A stretch of DNA of 64,000 nucleotides from Oscillospiraceae bacterium (lineage in GTDB: Bacteria; Bacillota; Clostridia; Oscillospirales; JAAYXM01): NCBI GenBank assembly GCA_015068085.1, contig SVLF01000008.1, forward strand, positions 1 through 64,000. The letters are read 5' to 3'. The number at the start of each line of letters is the position of its first letter. Within the stretch, counting starts at the first letter, position 1. The notes below the pieces were generated by a model. The model did no database searches and was not told where the DNA came from. It saw only the letters and a program-made list of their open reading frames with translations. This document shows, one piece after another, positions 41,280-50,180 of the stretch. The translations under genes and the position numbers were made by a program.

Positions 41280-42542
41280 TTATTTCTGGAATTCTTCAAT
41301 GTTTTTTGCGATACTGTGGCGTATAGGCTTCCATTCAATTTTTTTGAACAGCGCCGCAATGGAAATCGGGATATACGTAAAAATGAATATCGGGAAGGTG
41401 AAGGTGTACAGAATCTTCTTCCCGGCGCTTGCGTTTATCTTATGCCACTCGGTTATCGTGGTGATAAGTCCGAAGAAATACAGAATGGCATAGAAGTTGA
41501 ACAGCGTCATAAATAATGCTATTGCCGCTGTTATGGCAATGAGCTTCATTTCCGGAAGATTGAACATTGCATATACCACAACGGAGGTGTTGATTACTGC
41601 ACCGATAAGCGTAAGCATCATTGCAGGCATTATCGTCATAAGCATATCGTAAGATGCAAAGCTCCGATTTTTGAAAATGGACTTAAAGAGCTTGCTGCCA
41701 TATGCTGCAAAGACCTGGAAAAAGCCTTTTGCCCAGCGAATGCGCTGATTCCATGAATCGCGGAAGGTGTATGGCTGCTCGTCATATAGCATGGCATCTG
41801 CCGCATAGCCGATTTTTTCGTTTTTGATAACGCTGTCGATTGAAAATTCAATATCCTCGGTGAGAAGATAATACTGCCAACCGCGGTTTTTCTCGATAAT
41901 CTTGCGGGAAACGAGAAAACCTGTGCCGGAAATTGCACAGCTCGTACCGAGAATCATGCGTGATGAATTAATGTATTTTGCCTCACGAAGGAACCAGAGC
42001 GAGGAACCTGCGGAAATCCAGTTTGTATCGTAGTTTTTTGAATTGCGGTAGCTTGTTACAATTTTATATCCGGAGGAGAAAACCTTGTTCATTTCCGAAA
42101 TATAGTTTTCATCAAGAAGATTATCTGCATCAAAAACGAAGAACCCGTCATACTGCGAAAACTTTCCGGCTTCAACAAGCTTTTTAAAACCGAAGTTAAG
42201 TGCGTAACCCTTGCCGATGTGGGTTTTGCTTTCTCTGCAGAAAACCGTGGCACCCGCACCTTTTGCAATCTCGGCAGTATCGTCGGTGCAGTTGTCGGCG
42301 ATAACGTAGATATCGCAAAGCTCACACGGGTATTTCTGCTTTTTTATGCTTTCGATAAGCTGGGAGATAACCGTTCTTTCGTTTCTCGCTGCAATGAGAA
42401 CTGCATATTTGTGGTTTTTATCGGCTGTGAATTTTTTTTGTTTTCCAAACAGCGAAACAAAAACATAAACAAGCTGATAAGAATAAAGAACGGTGAAAAA
42501 GATAAATAACAGAAGATTTATGCTGTCTAAAAAAGAGCGCAA
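41280..42542 (-). CDS. Membrane glycosyltransferase, GT2 family, processive-synthase-like
   Basis: 420 residues. TTG start at 42542 is supported by GGGAGGG 7 bases upstream and no better codon. One N-terminal helix, then a GT-A domain: YAVLIAARNE, VIADNCTDD, FFVFDADN (metal Asp-x-Asp), LLTEDIEFS (base Asp) and QRIRWAKGF (Q-x3-RW), the full set of processive beta-glycosyltransferases such as hyaluronan or poly-GlcNAc synthases. Four C-terminal helices would form the export channel. No partner genes are adjacent. It has its own promoter (42581-42609). Confidence 0.87.
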   Translation of the reverse strand: MRSFLDSINLLLFIFFTVLYSYQLVYVFVSLFGKQKKFTADKNHKYAVLIAARNERTVISQLIESIKKQKYPCELCDIYVIADNCTDDTAEIAKGAGATVFCRESKTHIGKGYALNFGFKKLVEAGKFSQYDGFFVFDADNLLDENYISEMNKVFSSGYKIVTSYRNSKNYDTNWISAGSSLWFLREAKYINSSRMILGTSCAISGTGFLVSRKIIEKNRGWQYYLLTEDIEFSIDSVIKNEKIGYAADAMLYDEQPYTFRDSWNQRIRWAKGFFQVFAAYGSKLFKSIFKNRSFASYDMLMTIMPAMMLTLIGAVINTSVVVYAMFNLPEMKLIAITAAIALFMTLFNFYAILYFFGLITTITEWHKINASAGKKILYTFTFPIFIFTYIPISIAALFKKIEWKPIRHSIAKNIEEFQK

Positions 42543-42580
42543 AAAACGTCCCTCCCTATAATCTCTTTACAAGCCTATAT

Positions 42581-42609
42581 ATTATACCTCTATAATATAA
42601 AAAAAGCAA
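42581..42609 (-). promoter_or_regulatory. Promoter of the glycosyltransferase gene
   Basis: Leftward TTGCTT (42609-42604), 17 bases, TATAAT (42586-42581). Confidence 0.75.
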
Positions 42610-42717
42610 GTAAAATATGTAATAAAAGTCTGGAGGTTGAAAACAGAACAGCCGAAATAAATGTCGGATGGCTAAGACAAAGTGAAAATTGTCTCGACCA
42701 CCCGTGTCATTGTATAA

Positions 42718-43695
42718 TCAACAGATACCGGTTAAGAGATAACGCATTTTTTCGAGAACGCCGTTCGGATTTATAAGAACTGCATCTTCAAGGTTTGCCG
42801 CAAACGGCATTGCTGTACGGAGATTGCCGTAGACGAGTGGCTCAGCGTCAAGATAATCAAAGCCTTCTTCAACCACACGGCGTATTATTTCCGAACCGAC
42901 AGAAAAACCGGCTGTTGCCTCGTGGACAATGAGAAGTCTGCCTGTTTTCCTGACGGAAGCGAGTATTGTTTCAAAATCAAGAGGAACAATTGTGCGCAGG
43001 TCAACAAGCTCAATAGAGGCTTCGGGCATTTTTTTGATTGCTTCTTCGCAAACCGGAACTCCAATGCCATAAGTAACAATTGTCAGGTCATTTCCTTCTT
43101 GCATGATATTTGCTTTGCCGAGAGGAATGAGATATTCTTCTTCGGGAAGCTCCATCGGGTCGTAGTAGAGATTTCTGTTCTCCATAAAGATGCAAGGAGT
43201 GTTGTCGCGTATTGCACTTTTGAGAAGGCCTTTTGCATCGTAAGCGTTTGAAGGTATTATAACCTTAAATCCCGGAACCTGACAGAACCAACCCTCAAGG
43301 CTTTGTGAGTGCTGTGCTGCCTCTCGGGAACCTGAGCCGTACTGTGCACGGAGTGTTATCGGAAGCTCCATCTGCCAGCCTGACATAAGGTCTGCTTTAG
43401 CTGCCTGATTTACAAGCTGGTCCATACATGCTGTTATGAAATCCATATACATAATTTCCGTAACGGGGCGAAGCCCTGCCATGGCTGCACCTACGCAAAG
43501 TCCGGTAAATCCTGCTTCAGAAATCGGGGTATCCATTGCGCGCATTACCCCGTATTTTTCATAGAGACCGCGCGTTGCATTCCATACGCCGCCGTATTCG
43601 CCGACATCCTCTGCAATGACAAAAACTTTATCGTCACGCGCCATTTCTTCATGGATTGCTTCGTTAACTGCATCAAGCATATGTATTTTTTTCAT
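42718..43695 (-). CDS. 2-oxoacid/acetoin dehydrogenase E1 component, beta subunit
   Basis: 325 residues. The transketolase-like pyrimidine domain (VFVIAEDVGEYGGVWNAT, DTPISEAGFTGLCVGAAMAG) carries the TPP-activating Glu; the C-terminal transketolase domain follows (LTIVTYGIGV, LVDLRTIVPLD, VHEATAGFSVGSEI). With the alpha subunit it decarboxylates a 2-oxo acid or acetoin on TPP. The start ATG overlaps the alpha stop by four bases, showing tight coupling. No E2 or E3 gene follows; the next gene left is an unrelated glycosyltransferase. Confidence 0.9.
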   Translation of the reverse strand: MKKIHMLDAVNEAIHEEMARDDKVFVIAEDVGEYGGVWNATRGLYEKYGVMRAMDTPISEAGFTGLCVGAAMAGLRPVTEIMYMDFITACMDQLVNQAAKADLMSGWQMELPITLRAQYGSGSREAAQHSQSLEGWFCQVPGFKVIIPSNAYDAKGLLKSAIRDNTPCIFMENRNLYYDPMELPEEEYLIPLGKANIMQEGNDLTIVTYGIGVPVCEEAIKKMPEASIELVDLRTIVPLDFETILASVRKTGRLLIVHEATAGFSVGSEIIRRVVEEGFDYLDAEPLVYGNLRTAMPFAANLEDAVLINPNGVLEKMRYLLTGIC

Positions 43696-44669
43696 ATCGC
43701 ATACCTCTCGCTGATTTTTTTGAGAAATTCCGCAGTGTCCGGGCGCGGAGAAGCCTTTCCGAAAGCTATCGCATCGTTTATTTCTGCTTCGACTTCCTCA
43801 GAGATTGCTTTTATATCATTAAAGCTTATTATCCCCTTTTCGACAAGACGCTCGGAGTATACTTTAATCGGATCGCGGTCAGCCCACCACTGAACAACAT
43901 CTTTGGGACGGAAAATTTCAAGGTCGCGTATAACACGGCAGTGCCCCTCAACGCGGTATGTTTTGAACTCTATAAGCGTGGGACCGTCTCCGCGGCGTGC
44001 ACGGTCAATCGCCTTTTTAGAGGTCTTGATGCATTCGTCAAGGTCATTTCCGTCGCATTTCACACCAACCATGTCATACGCCTTTGCACGCTCATAAATA
44101 TCCGGATTTGCGAGCGTTTTGTACGATGGAGTAGTTGCTGCAAAGAGGTTGTTCTCGCAGGCGAATATTATTGGAAGCTTCCAGAGAGACGCCATATTCA
44201 TAGCTTCATGGCACCACCCCTCATTCGAGGCACCTTCGGAGAAAAAGCAAACAGTTACTTTTCCATCGTTTAGGTACTTTGAAGCATACGCTGTTCCAAT
44301 TGAAACGGGAACACCACCGCCAACTATTCCGTTGCCACCCATAAAGCCGAGCTTCGGATTGAAGAGATGCATTGAACCACCGTAGCCATTTGAAACACCA
44401 CTTGCACGTCCCATAAGCTCTGCAAAAATCTTTTTAAGGTCAAGTCCTTTTGCTATTGCATGACCGTGCCCGCGGTGAGTTGAGAATACATAGTCATCGT
44501 CATTGAGATTTAAGCAAACGCCGAGTGCACAGGCTTCTTCGCCTGTGTAGCAGTGTACCGCACCGTCAACAAAGCCTTCGTTTGCAAGGTCTTTTATAAC
44601 GCGTTCAAATTCGCGCATTATGATCATGGTTTTCAGGTTTTGCCTGCATTGTTGTTCTTTCTTGCCCAT
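43692..44669 (-). CDS. 2-oxoacid/acetoin dehydrogenase E1 component, alpha subunit
   Basis: 325 residues. The TPP-binding block is FSEGASNEGWCHEAMN followed by ACENN; the usual GDG start is SEG here. STHRGHGHAIAKG and GYGGSMHLFN are the alpha-subunit hallmarks, close to acetoin dehydrogenase AcoA. Middle gene of SDR-E1alpha-E1beta (14 bases after the SDR). Lack of E2/E3 nearby means either they are elsewhere or the pair acts in a non-lipoyl reaction. Confidence 0.9.
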   Translation of the reverse strand: MGKKEQQCRQNLKTMIIMREFERVIKDLANEGFVDGAVHCYTGEEACALGVCLNLNDDDYVFSTHRGHGHAIAKGLDLKKIFAELMGRASGVSNGYGGSMHLFNPKLGFMGGNGIVGGGVPVSIGTAYASKYLNDGKVTVCFFSEGASNEGWCHEAMNMASLWKLPIIFACENNLFAATTPSYKTLANPDIYERAKAYDMVGVKCDGNDLDECIKTSKKAIDRARRGDGPTLIEFKTYRVEGHCRVIRDLEIFRPKDVVQWWADRDPIKVYSERLVEKGIISFNDIKAISEEVEAEINDAIAFGKASPRPDTAEFLKKISERYAI

Positions 44670-44683
44670 TTCATTTATCCTTT

Positions 44684-45457
44684 CTATATTTCTTTATTTA
44701 CGGTTCCGTTTATCGTTATTCCGCCGTCACAGGGGATAATAACGCCGTTTAAGTAGCTTGCGTCGTCAGAGGCGAGGAATGCAGCAAGGTTTGCAACATC
44801 CCCGGGCTTTCCCCAGCGCCTGAGTGGAGTGATTTGCCGGAGAAAAAATTCGTTATCAAAGTCCGGATCGTTCAGATTGCTTTCTTTTACCATTTCTGTC
44901 TCAATTGCTGCGGGGGCTATACAGTTTGTGCGGATGTTGTATTTTCCGTAATCAACGGCGAGAGAGCGCGTCAACGTTACCGTTGCCCCTTTTGTTGCAG
45001 TATATGCTGCACAACCGGGAACTCCTGCAACCCCGGCGCTTGACGCGGTGTTGATTATCGCACCTCCGCGCTCCTTCATAAGAGGAAGTGCAAATTTTGT
45101 ACAGTGATAAATTCCGTCAAGATTTATCGATAAAACCTTTTTCCAGATTTGTTCCTCAACATCACCGAGGCTTCCGTCACGCCCGCCAAGAAAAACAGAT
45201 GCATTGTTGTACAGTATATCTACGTGGTTGCATTTTTTTGCGATTTTATCGAAAGCAGACTTAACGGAAGCTTCATCGGAAATATCTGCTTTTATAAAGC
45301 AAACATCAGAAAGCTCGTGCTCAAGTGCCTTTCCTGCCGTTTCGTTTACGTCGAGAATAAAAACATACGCACCCTCTTCGGAAAATTTGCGCGTTCCTGC
45401 TTCGCCGATACCGGCAGCGCCACCGGTTATGACAGCGATTTTGTTCTTGAGTTTCAT
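44684..45457 (-). CDS. Short-chain dehydrogenase/reductase
   Basis: 257 residues from ATG 45457. Classical SDR: TGGAAGIG cofactor loop near residue 11, an acidic residue (LDVNE) after beta-2 pointing to NAD, NNAS, catalytic Ser in NTASSAG, and YTATK. First gene of the operon with the two E1 subunits, so it probably makes or uses the same metabolite, for example a diol or hydroxyketone such as acetoin. The LacI-type operator at 45480 lies just upstream. Confidence 0.88.
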   Translation of the reverse strand: MKLKNKIAVITGGAAGIGEAGTRKFSEEGAYVFILDVNETAGKALEHELSDVCFIKADISDEASVKSAFDKIAKKCNHVDILYNNASVFLGGRDGSLGDVEEQIWKKVLSINLDGIYHCTKFALPLMKERGGAIINTASSAGVAGVPGCAAYTATKGATVTLTRSLAVDYGKYNIRTNCIAPAAIETEMVKESNLNDPDFDNEFFLRQITPLRRWGKPGDVANLAAFLASDDASYLNGVIIPCDGGITINGTVNKEI

Positions 45458-45479
45458 TGTAATTACCAACTTTCTTTTC

Positions 45480-45497
45480 AGGAGAAACGTTTCTCCT
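45480..45497 (-). promoter_or_regulatory. LacI-type operator before the SDR-E1 operon
   Basis: Perfect 18-bp palindrome AGGAGAAACGTTTCTCCT, 22 bases before the SDR start codon. The centre AACGTT is typical of LacI-family sites. Confidence 0.85.
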
Positions 45498-45530
45498 TTT
45501 GTGTAAAAAATATAGATTAAGACAAAAGCC

Positions 45531-46574
45531 TTATTCTATATTCGCACGGAGAAGCAGAGCCGGGGAAACGAGAACATTTCTCTCCGGATCTTTATCACAG
45601 CCTCCGTAGCTGTTTTTTATATTGAGATATTCATATGCGTGGCGAATGGCACAGCGACCTACTTTTTCCTGATTCTGATATATCGTTGCCTGCATTATGC
45701 CACGTTTTACATATTCGCGGAGTGCATCAAAAACATCGGTTCCGACGAGCGTAACCTTTTCTTTAAGTCCGTTTTCTTCTATGTACCGGCAAACTGATTG
45801 CGATGTTGAGGTGCTCACGTATATGCAATTTATATCGGGATGATTCTTAAACAGTTCCGAAACCATACAATATGCGGTTTTCTCATTGTCTTCCGTCTCG
45901 CAAACCTCTAACGTTGAGCCGCCATTTGAAGCAATGCGAGCGATAAAGCTTTCCGTTTTTGACTTATGTACGGCAATATCAAGAGAGCCCGTGAACACAG
46001 CTGCACGAACATCCTCGCGCACGGTGCAGGAAAGAAAGTCTGCTGCGAGCTTGCCCGATAGGGGAGCGTCAATCGTGACATCGCATATGCTTCCCGGATT
46101 ATCCACACCGCCGCCAACGCGAAAAACAGGTAAATTCAGGCGGTCGGTAGCACTTCGGACGGTTTTGCTGAGCCCGAAGGTTGAGGAGCATACAATAATT
46201 AAATCTGCACCGATGTTTTTTATTTGTGTGCAAAGCTCATCAGTTTTTGTATCATCCGTTATGTAAACAAAAGTACCGCTGATACGACATTCAGAAAGAA
46301 GAGCAATTTCTTTTTCCATCCCTGTCTTCAGCTCGTCAAAATATTCCTGCCACTGTGACGGCATAATTACAGCGAGATTTATAGTTTTCCTCGCGAGCGA
46401 CTGTGCCGCGGTGTTGACAACATAACCAAGCTCTTCGGCAACGGAGCGTACCTGTTCACGGCGTGCTTCGCTTACACCGGGTTTTCCGGTGAGCGCTTTA
46501 TGAACCGTGGAAAGTGAAATATGCAACCTTGCAGCTATGTCTTTAACAGATGCGCGTTTTTCCTGCAACTTCAA
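45531..46574 (-). CDS. LacI family transcriptional repressor
   Basis: 347 residues. The HTH SVKDIAARLHISLSTVHKAL is followed by the hinge YVVNTAAQSLARK, then a periplasmic-binding-like sensor domain. TTG 46574 is used, four bases after GGAGG; TTG 46568 is also possible. Two matching operators exist, one over its own start region (46595-46608) and one before the SDR-E1 operon (45480-45497), so it represses itself and that operon. The inducer is probably the sugar or diol substrate handled by that operon. Confidence 0.9.
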   Translation of the reverse strand: MKLQEKRASVKDIAARLHISLSTVHKALTGKPGVSEARREQVRSVAEELGYVVNTAAQSLARKTINLAVIMPSQWQEYFDELKTGMEKEIALLSECRISGTFVYITDDTKTDELCTQIKNIGADLIIVCSSTFGLSKTVRSATDRLNLPVFRVGGGVDNPGSICDVTIDAPLSGKLAADFLSCTVREDVRAAVFTGSLDIAVHKSKTESFIARIASNGGSTLEVCETEDNEKTAYCMVSELFKNHPDINCIYVSTSTSQSVCRYIEENGLKEKVTLVGTDVFDALREYVKRGIMQATIYQNQEKVGRCAIRHAYEYLNIKNSYGGCDKDPERNVLVSPALLLRANIE

Positions 46575-46594
46575 TCAACCTCCGGTTTAAAATA

Positions 46595-46608
46595 GGGAAA
46601 CGTTTCTC
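46595..46608 (-). promoter_or_regulatory. LacI-type operator, autoregulatory
   Basis: GGGAAACGTTTCTC shares the core of the 45480 operator and lies about 9 bases beyond the -10 of the repressor's own promoter. Confidence 0.82.
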
Positions 46609-46616
46609 TTTTGAAT

Positions 46617-46645
46617 AATATATCACATGAGATATGTTTTGTCAA
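46617..46645 (-). promoter_or_regulatory. Promoter of the lacI-type gene
   Basis: Leftward TTGACA (46645-46640), 17 bases, TATATT (46622-46617), extended TGA. Confidence 0.82.
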
Positions 46646-46713
46646 GACACAAAAGTTTTAAACATATAACATCTGTCCGTTTAATAAAATTAAATGAAAG
46701 AGGTGTTTTTGTT

Positions 46714-46986
46714 ATGTCAAAGCAAAGCTTTATTGTACGCGCAGCGGATTTGTTTGATCTTCCTGCCGATGTGCGCGGCGGACTTATGCATATTGAAATG
46801 ACGGGAAACCGCGAGGTATATATCGAAAATCACAAGGGAATTCTGGAGCTCTCGGAAAATGAGGTGCGCCTTAATATGGGCAAAGGAAGCGTCAAGGTGA
46901 CAGGGGCGGATATAGGCGTTCTTGCGATGAATGCTGATGAAATCAGGCTTTCGGGAATAATCGGAAGCGTGAGCTTTGAAGTCTGA
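46714..46986 (+). CDS. yqfC: YabP/YqfC family sporulation protein
   Basis: 90 residues from ATG 46714 (GAGGTG 9 bases upstream). The block VYIENHKGILELSENEVRLNMGKG is the YabP/YqfC signature. In Bacillus, yqfC and yqfD are expressed in the mother cell under sigma-E and are needed for normal sporulation. Here yqfD follows 13 bases later. A CATATAAC sequence at 46663-46670 resembles a sigma-E -10, but I see no clear -35. The divergent neighbour is the LacI gene. Confidence 0.85.
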   Translation: MSKQSFIVRAADLFDLPADVRGGLMHIEMTGNREVYIENHKGILELSENEVRLNMGKGSVKVTGADIGVLAMNADEIRLSGIIGSVSFEV

Positions 46987-46999
46987 GAGGTGATGTACT

Positions 47000-48175
47000 T
47001 TGCAGAATGTGATAAACTTTTTTTGCGGAAATGTACAGGTTGAGGTGAGCTGCTCTTATCCTGAGCGCTTTTTCAATCTATGCGCGCAGAACGATATAGA
47101 GTTTTGGGATATGCAGACGATGGATATAGGTGTGTTTCGTGTACGTATGTCCGTTTCTGACTTTAAAAAGCTTCCGCAGGTTGCACGGCGGGCAATGTGT
47201 CACGTCCACATAATTGAAAGGTGCGGATTGCCGTTTTTTACATACCGTTTCAAAAAAAGAGCGGCGCTTATTTTCGGATGCGCAGTGTTTTGCCTGATTG
47301 CATGGGTGTTCACAAACTTCGTGTGGGTGATAAACATAGATGGCTTTCCGGAGCTTGATGCGGTAAAGCTCCGGGGGTCTCTTGCGGATGCAGGGCTGTC
47401 TGTTGGAAGCTATGTGCCGTCGGTTAATATATCTGAGCTTCGAAACAGTGTGCTTATTGATATGCCGGAGCTCGCGTATGTGTCTGTCAATTTCAGCGGT
47501 TCCCACGCCAATGTTACGGCAAGAAAGCGCATTTCTCCGCCGGAAGTACTTGCAAAAGAAATTCCATGTGATATAATAGCAGATAAGGACGGCGTTGTAT
47601 GTGACATTACCGTAAAGACGGGAACTCCTGAGGTTGTCCGGGGAGACACGGTCATAAAGGGGCAGATTCTTGCAAGCGGGTATATGACCGGGCGCGCCGG
47701 AAGCACAATTCTTACACATGCAGATGCGGAAATAAGCTTGCGTACATGGAGAAAAAAGAGCGCGCGGATGCAGAAAAGTTATGCGGAAAAGGTGTATACA
47801 GGCAACGAAAAAGAGCTGTATACAATAATTTTATGCGGAAAGAGAATAAAATTATATATAAACAGTGGATTTTCGTATGCCAAGTGTGATAAAATAATAG
47901 AAAAGACAGACCTTGTGCTTTTTGACGGAGTTACGCTTCCGATTTCATTGGAGAGAGCAAAGTGCCGTGAATACAAAACAGAGACGGTGAGGATGTCTTC
48001 CGAAACCGCTTATGATACTTTGGGTGAAGGGCTGCATCTCGCACTTGATATTCCGGAGAGCAGCGAGGTTGTGAACGCAGAGCTTTCCACATCCGAGGAC
48101 GAGACCTTTGCGTATGCATCCATAATTGCGGAGTGCATTGAAAAGACAGGAGAAGAAAGAGAAATTCTGAGGTGA
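47000..48175 (+). CDS. yqfD: Sporulation protein YqfD
   Basis: 391 residues from TTG 47000, with GAGAGGTG upstream. One membrane helix near residue 90 (LIFGCAVFCLIAWVFTNFVW) separates a small cytoplasmic domain from an external part with the POTRA-like WVINIDGFPELDAVKLRGSL start. This layout is standard for YqfD. Partner of yqfC in mother-cell sporulation. Eleven bases before phoH. Confidence 0.88.
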   Translation: MQNVINFFCGNVQVEVSCSYPERFFNLCAQNDIEFWDMQTMDIGVFRVRMSVSDFKKLPQVARRAMCHVHIIERCGLPFFTYRFKKRAALIFGCAVFCLIAWVFTNFVWVINIDGFPELDAVKLRGSLADAGLSVGSYVPSVNISELRNSVLIDMPELAYVSVNFSGSHANVTARKRISPPEVLAKEIPCDIIADKDGVVCDITVKTGTPEVVRGDTVIKGQILASGYMTGRAGSTILTHADAEISLRTWRKKSARMQKSYAEKVYTGNEKELYTIILCGKRIKLYINSGFSYAKCDKIIEKTDLVLFDGVTLPISLERAKCREYKTETVRMSSETAYDTLGEGLHLALDIPESSEVVNAELSTSEDETFAYASIIAECIEKTGEEREILR

Positions 48176-48186
48176 TTTAAAACAAC

Positions 48187-49191
48187 ATGGTAGAACGAAC
48201 GATAAACATAGAAAGACTCGAGCAGATGACCGATATTTTCGGTTCATTTGACGAAAACATAGGGATTTTAGAACGTGAGCTCGGCGTAACGGTATTAAAC
48301 CGAAATACAGAGCTTAAGGTTGTCGGCGACGAGGAGCGTGCAGACCGCGCGGTGAGAGTTATCGAAAGCCTGCTTGTGCTTTCTTCGCGCGGTGAGGGGA
48401 TAAACGAACAGAATATCCGGTATGCGATCGGACTTGTTGAGGAAAACAAAGAGGAGCAGATAGCGGAGCTTTCGCGTGATGTTATCTGCATCACGGTGAA
48501 AGGAAAGCCGATAAAGCCGAAAACAATCGGTCAGCGCGATTATATCAATGCAATACAGAACAACACTGTAACGCTTGGCGTCGGCCCTGCGGGTACGGGA
48601 AAGACGTATCTTGCAGTTGCGGCGGCGGTAAAGGCTTTCCGCGAAAAGAAGGTAAACCGGATAATCCTAACCCGTCCCGCGATTGAAGCAGGCGAGAAAC
48701 TTGGTTTTTTGCCGGGTGATTTGCAGAGCAAGGTAGACCCGTATCTCCGTCCGCTGTATGACGGTTTGTATGATATGATAGGTCCTGAGGCGTTCCAACG
48801 GTATATGGAGCGCGGAACAATTGAGGTTGCGCCGCTTGCGTATATGCGCGGAAGAACGCTTGACGATTCGTTCATCATTCTTGATGAAGCGCAGAATACT
48901 ACGCCGGAGCAGATGAAAATGTTCTTAACCCGTCTCGGCTTCAATTCAAAGGCGGTAATCACCGGTGATATAACGCAGATAGATTTGCCGGACGGCAAAA
49001 GCTCGGGGCTTCGCGATGCGATGCGCGTGCTTGACGGGATTGAAGACGTTGCGATGTGTATGCTTTCATCAAAGGACGTTGTGCGCCATGTGCTTGTCCA
49101 GAGAATAATAAATGCGTATGAAAAGCGCGATCGCGAAAGAGAAAAGAAATTACAACAGATAAGGAAGGATAATAAAAATGGCAGAGCATAG
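48187..49191 (+). CDS. phoH: PhoH family ATPase (PhoH-L)
   Basis: 334 residues. N-terminal KH-like region (ILERELGVTVLNRNTELKVVG), then the PhoH ATPase core: Walker A GPAGTGKTYLA near residue 140, PAIEAGEKLGFLPGD, Walker B FIILDEAQN, and VITGDITQID. PhoH-L proteins accompany YbeY and probably act in RNA handling. The 3' end overlaps ybeY by 14 bases, as in many Firmicutes. In Bacillus yqfF/pgpH lies between these two genes; it is absent here. Confidence 0.93.
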   Translation: MVERTINIERLEQMTDIFGSFDENIGILERELGVTVLNRNTELKVVGDEERADRAVRVIESLLVLSSRGEGINEQNIRYAIGLVEENKEEQIAELSRDVICITVKGKPIKPKTIGQRDYINAIQNNTVTLGVGPAGTGKTYLAVAAAVKAFREKKVNRIILTRPAIEAGEKLGFLPGDLQSKVDPYLRPLYDGLYDMIGPEAFQRYMERGTIEVAPLAYMRGRTLDDSFIILDEAQNTTPEQMKMFLTRLGFNSKAVITGDITQIDLPDGKSSGLRDAMRVLDGIEDVAMCMLSSKDVVRHVLVQRIINAYEKRDREREKKLQQIRKDNKNGRA

Positions 49192-49666
49192 CATAACGGT
49201 TGTTTCAGATACACCGAACGAAGAGCTTGAGGCTCTTATAACCCGCGTTGTAAAAGGTGCGCTTGATGCAGAGAACGTTGAGCAGAACTGTGACGTCTGC
49301 GTTATGATAACGGATGATGAAAATATCCACGAATTAAATCTTGAGCATCGCGGCGTAGACCGCCCGACCGATGTTCTCTCTTTTCCGATGCTTGAGCTTA
49401 CGCCCGGACAGAAAATAGAGGTGAATCCGCTTGAGATTGATGAGTCTACCGGTGCGGTTATGCTCGGGGATATCGTAATTTCTGCAGATCGTGCGCGTGC
49501 ACAGGCGCAGGAGTACGGCCACAGTGAGGAACGGGAATTTGCGTTTCTTACGGCTCACGGAATGCTCCACCTTCTCGGGTATGACCACGAGAAGGGCGAG
49601 GAGGACGAAAAGCTTCACTTCTCACGTCAGGAAGAAATTCTTTCGGGGCTTGGTATCGGGAGATAA
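49178..49666 (+). CDS. ybeY: Endoribonuclease YbeY (rRNA maturation factor)
   Basis: 162 residues. The zinc site HGMLHLLGYDH near residue 127 is diagnostic; DRPTDVLSFPM and MLGDIVIS are the other conserved blocks. YbeY helps process the 16S rRNA 3' end and quality-control ribosomes. GAAGGATAAT precedes the start inside phoH. Followed by dgkA. Confidence 0.95.
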   Translation: MAEHSITVVSDTPNEELEALITRVVKGALDAENVEQNCDVCVMITDDENIHELNLEHRGVDRPTDVLSFPMLELTPGQKIEVNPLEIDESTGAVMLGDIVISADRARAQAQEYGHSEEREFAFLTAHGMLHLLGYDHEKGEEDEKLHFSRQEEILSGLGIGR

Positions 49667-49715
49667 AGCAGAAAATGAATTTTCTGCAGATAAGAGATAA
49701 GGAATGATTGCACAT

Positions 49716-50180
49716 ATGAAGCAGGAGCTTAAAAAGCTTGGGAAGAGCTTTAAAGACGCGGCACAAGGGATTAAAACCGTAACACGGCACGAACGCAATT
49801 TCAGAATACATATAGTTATGATGCTCTACGTCGTTTTCTTTTCGGTAATCGGACGTGCGGAAAAGAGTGATGTTGCGTGCTTTGTGCTTTGTTTTGGCAT
49901 TATGCTTGCAGCAGAGCTTATAAACACGGCACTTGAGCTTTTGTGCGATGAGGTTACGGAGCAGTATAGCGAAAGAATCCGCGACGTAAAGGACATTGCG
50001 GCAGGGGCGGTGCTTGTGTCGGCAATTGCCTCGGCGGTTGTCGGACTGATGACGTTTTTAAGTCCTGCAGTGTTTGGCAACGTTATGACGTGTTTTGCGG
50101 AGCATCTGTGGATATTAGCGGCGTTTATCCTGTCGATTCCGTTTGCGGTTTTATTTATTTTCAGAAGAGGAAAGAAATGA
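49716..50180 (+). CDS. dgkA: Diacylglycerol/undecaprenol kinase
   Basis: 154 residues from ATG 49716; ATG 49704 touches AAGGA and is less likely, though possible. RHERNFRIHIV, the active-site AAELINTALELLCD and VKDIAAGAVLVSAI are the DgkA family blocks, with four hydrophobic segments; the C-terminal helix extends the usual 120-130 residue form. In Gram-positives it phosphorylates undecaprenol or diacylglycerol for lipid carrier recycling. The stop overlaps the rlmD start by four bases. Confidence 0.9.
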   Translation: MKQELKKLGKSFKDAAQGIKTVTRHERNFRIHIVMMLYVVFFSVIGRAEKSDVACFVLCFGIMLAAELINTALELLCDEVTEQYSERIRDVKDIAAGAVLVSAIASAVVGLMTFLSPAVFGNVMTCFAEHLWILAAFILSIPFAVLFIFRRGKK

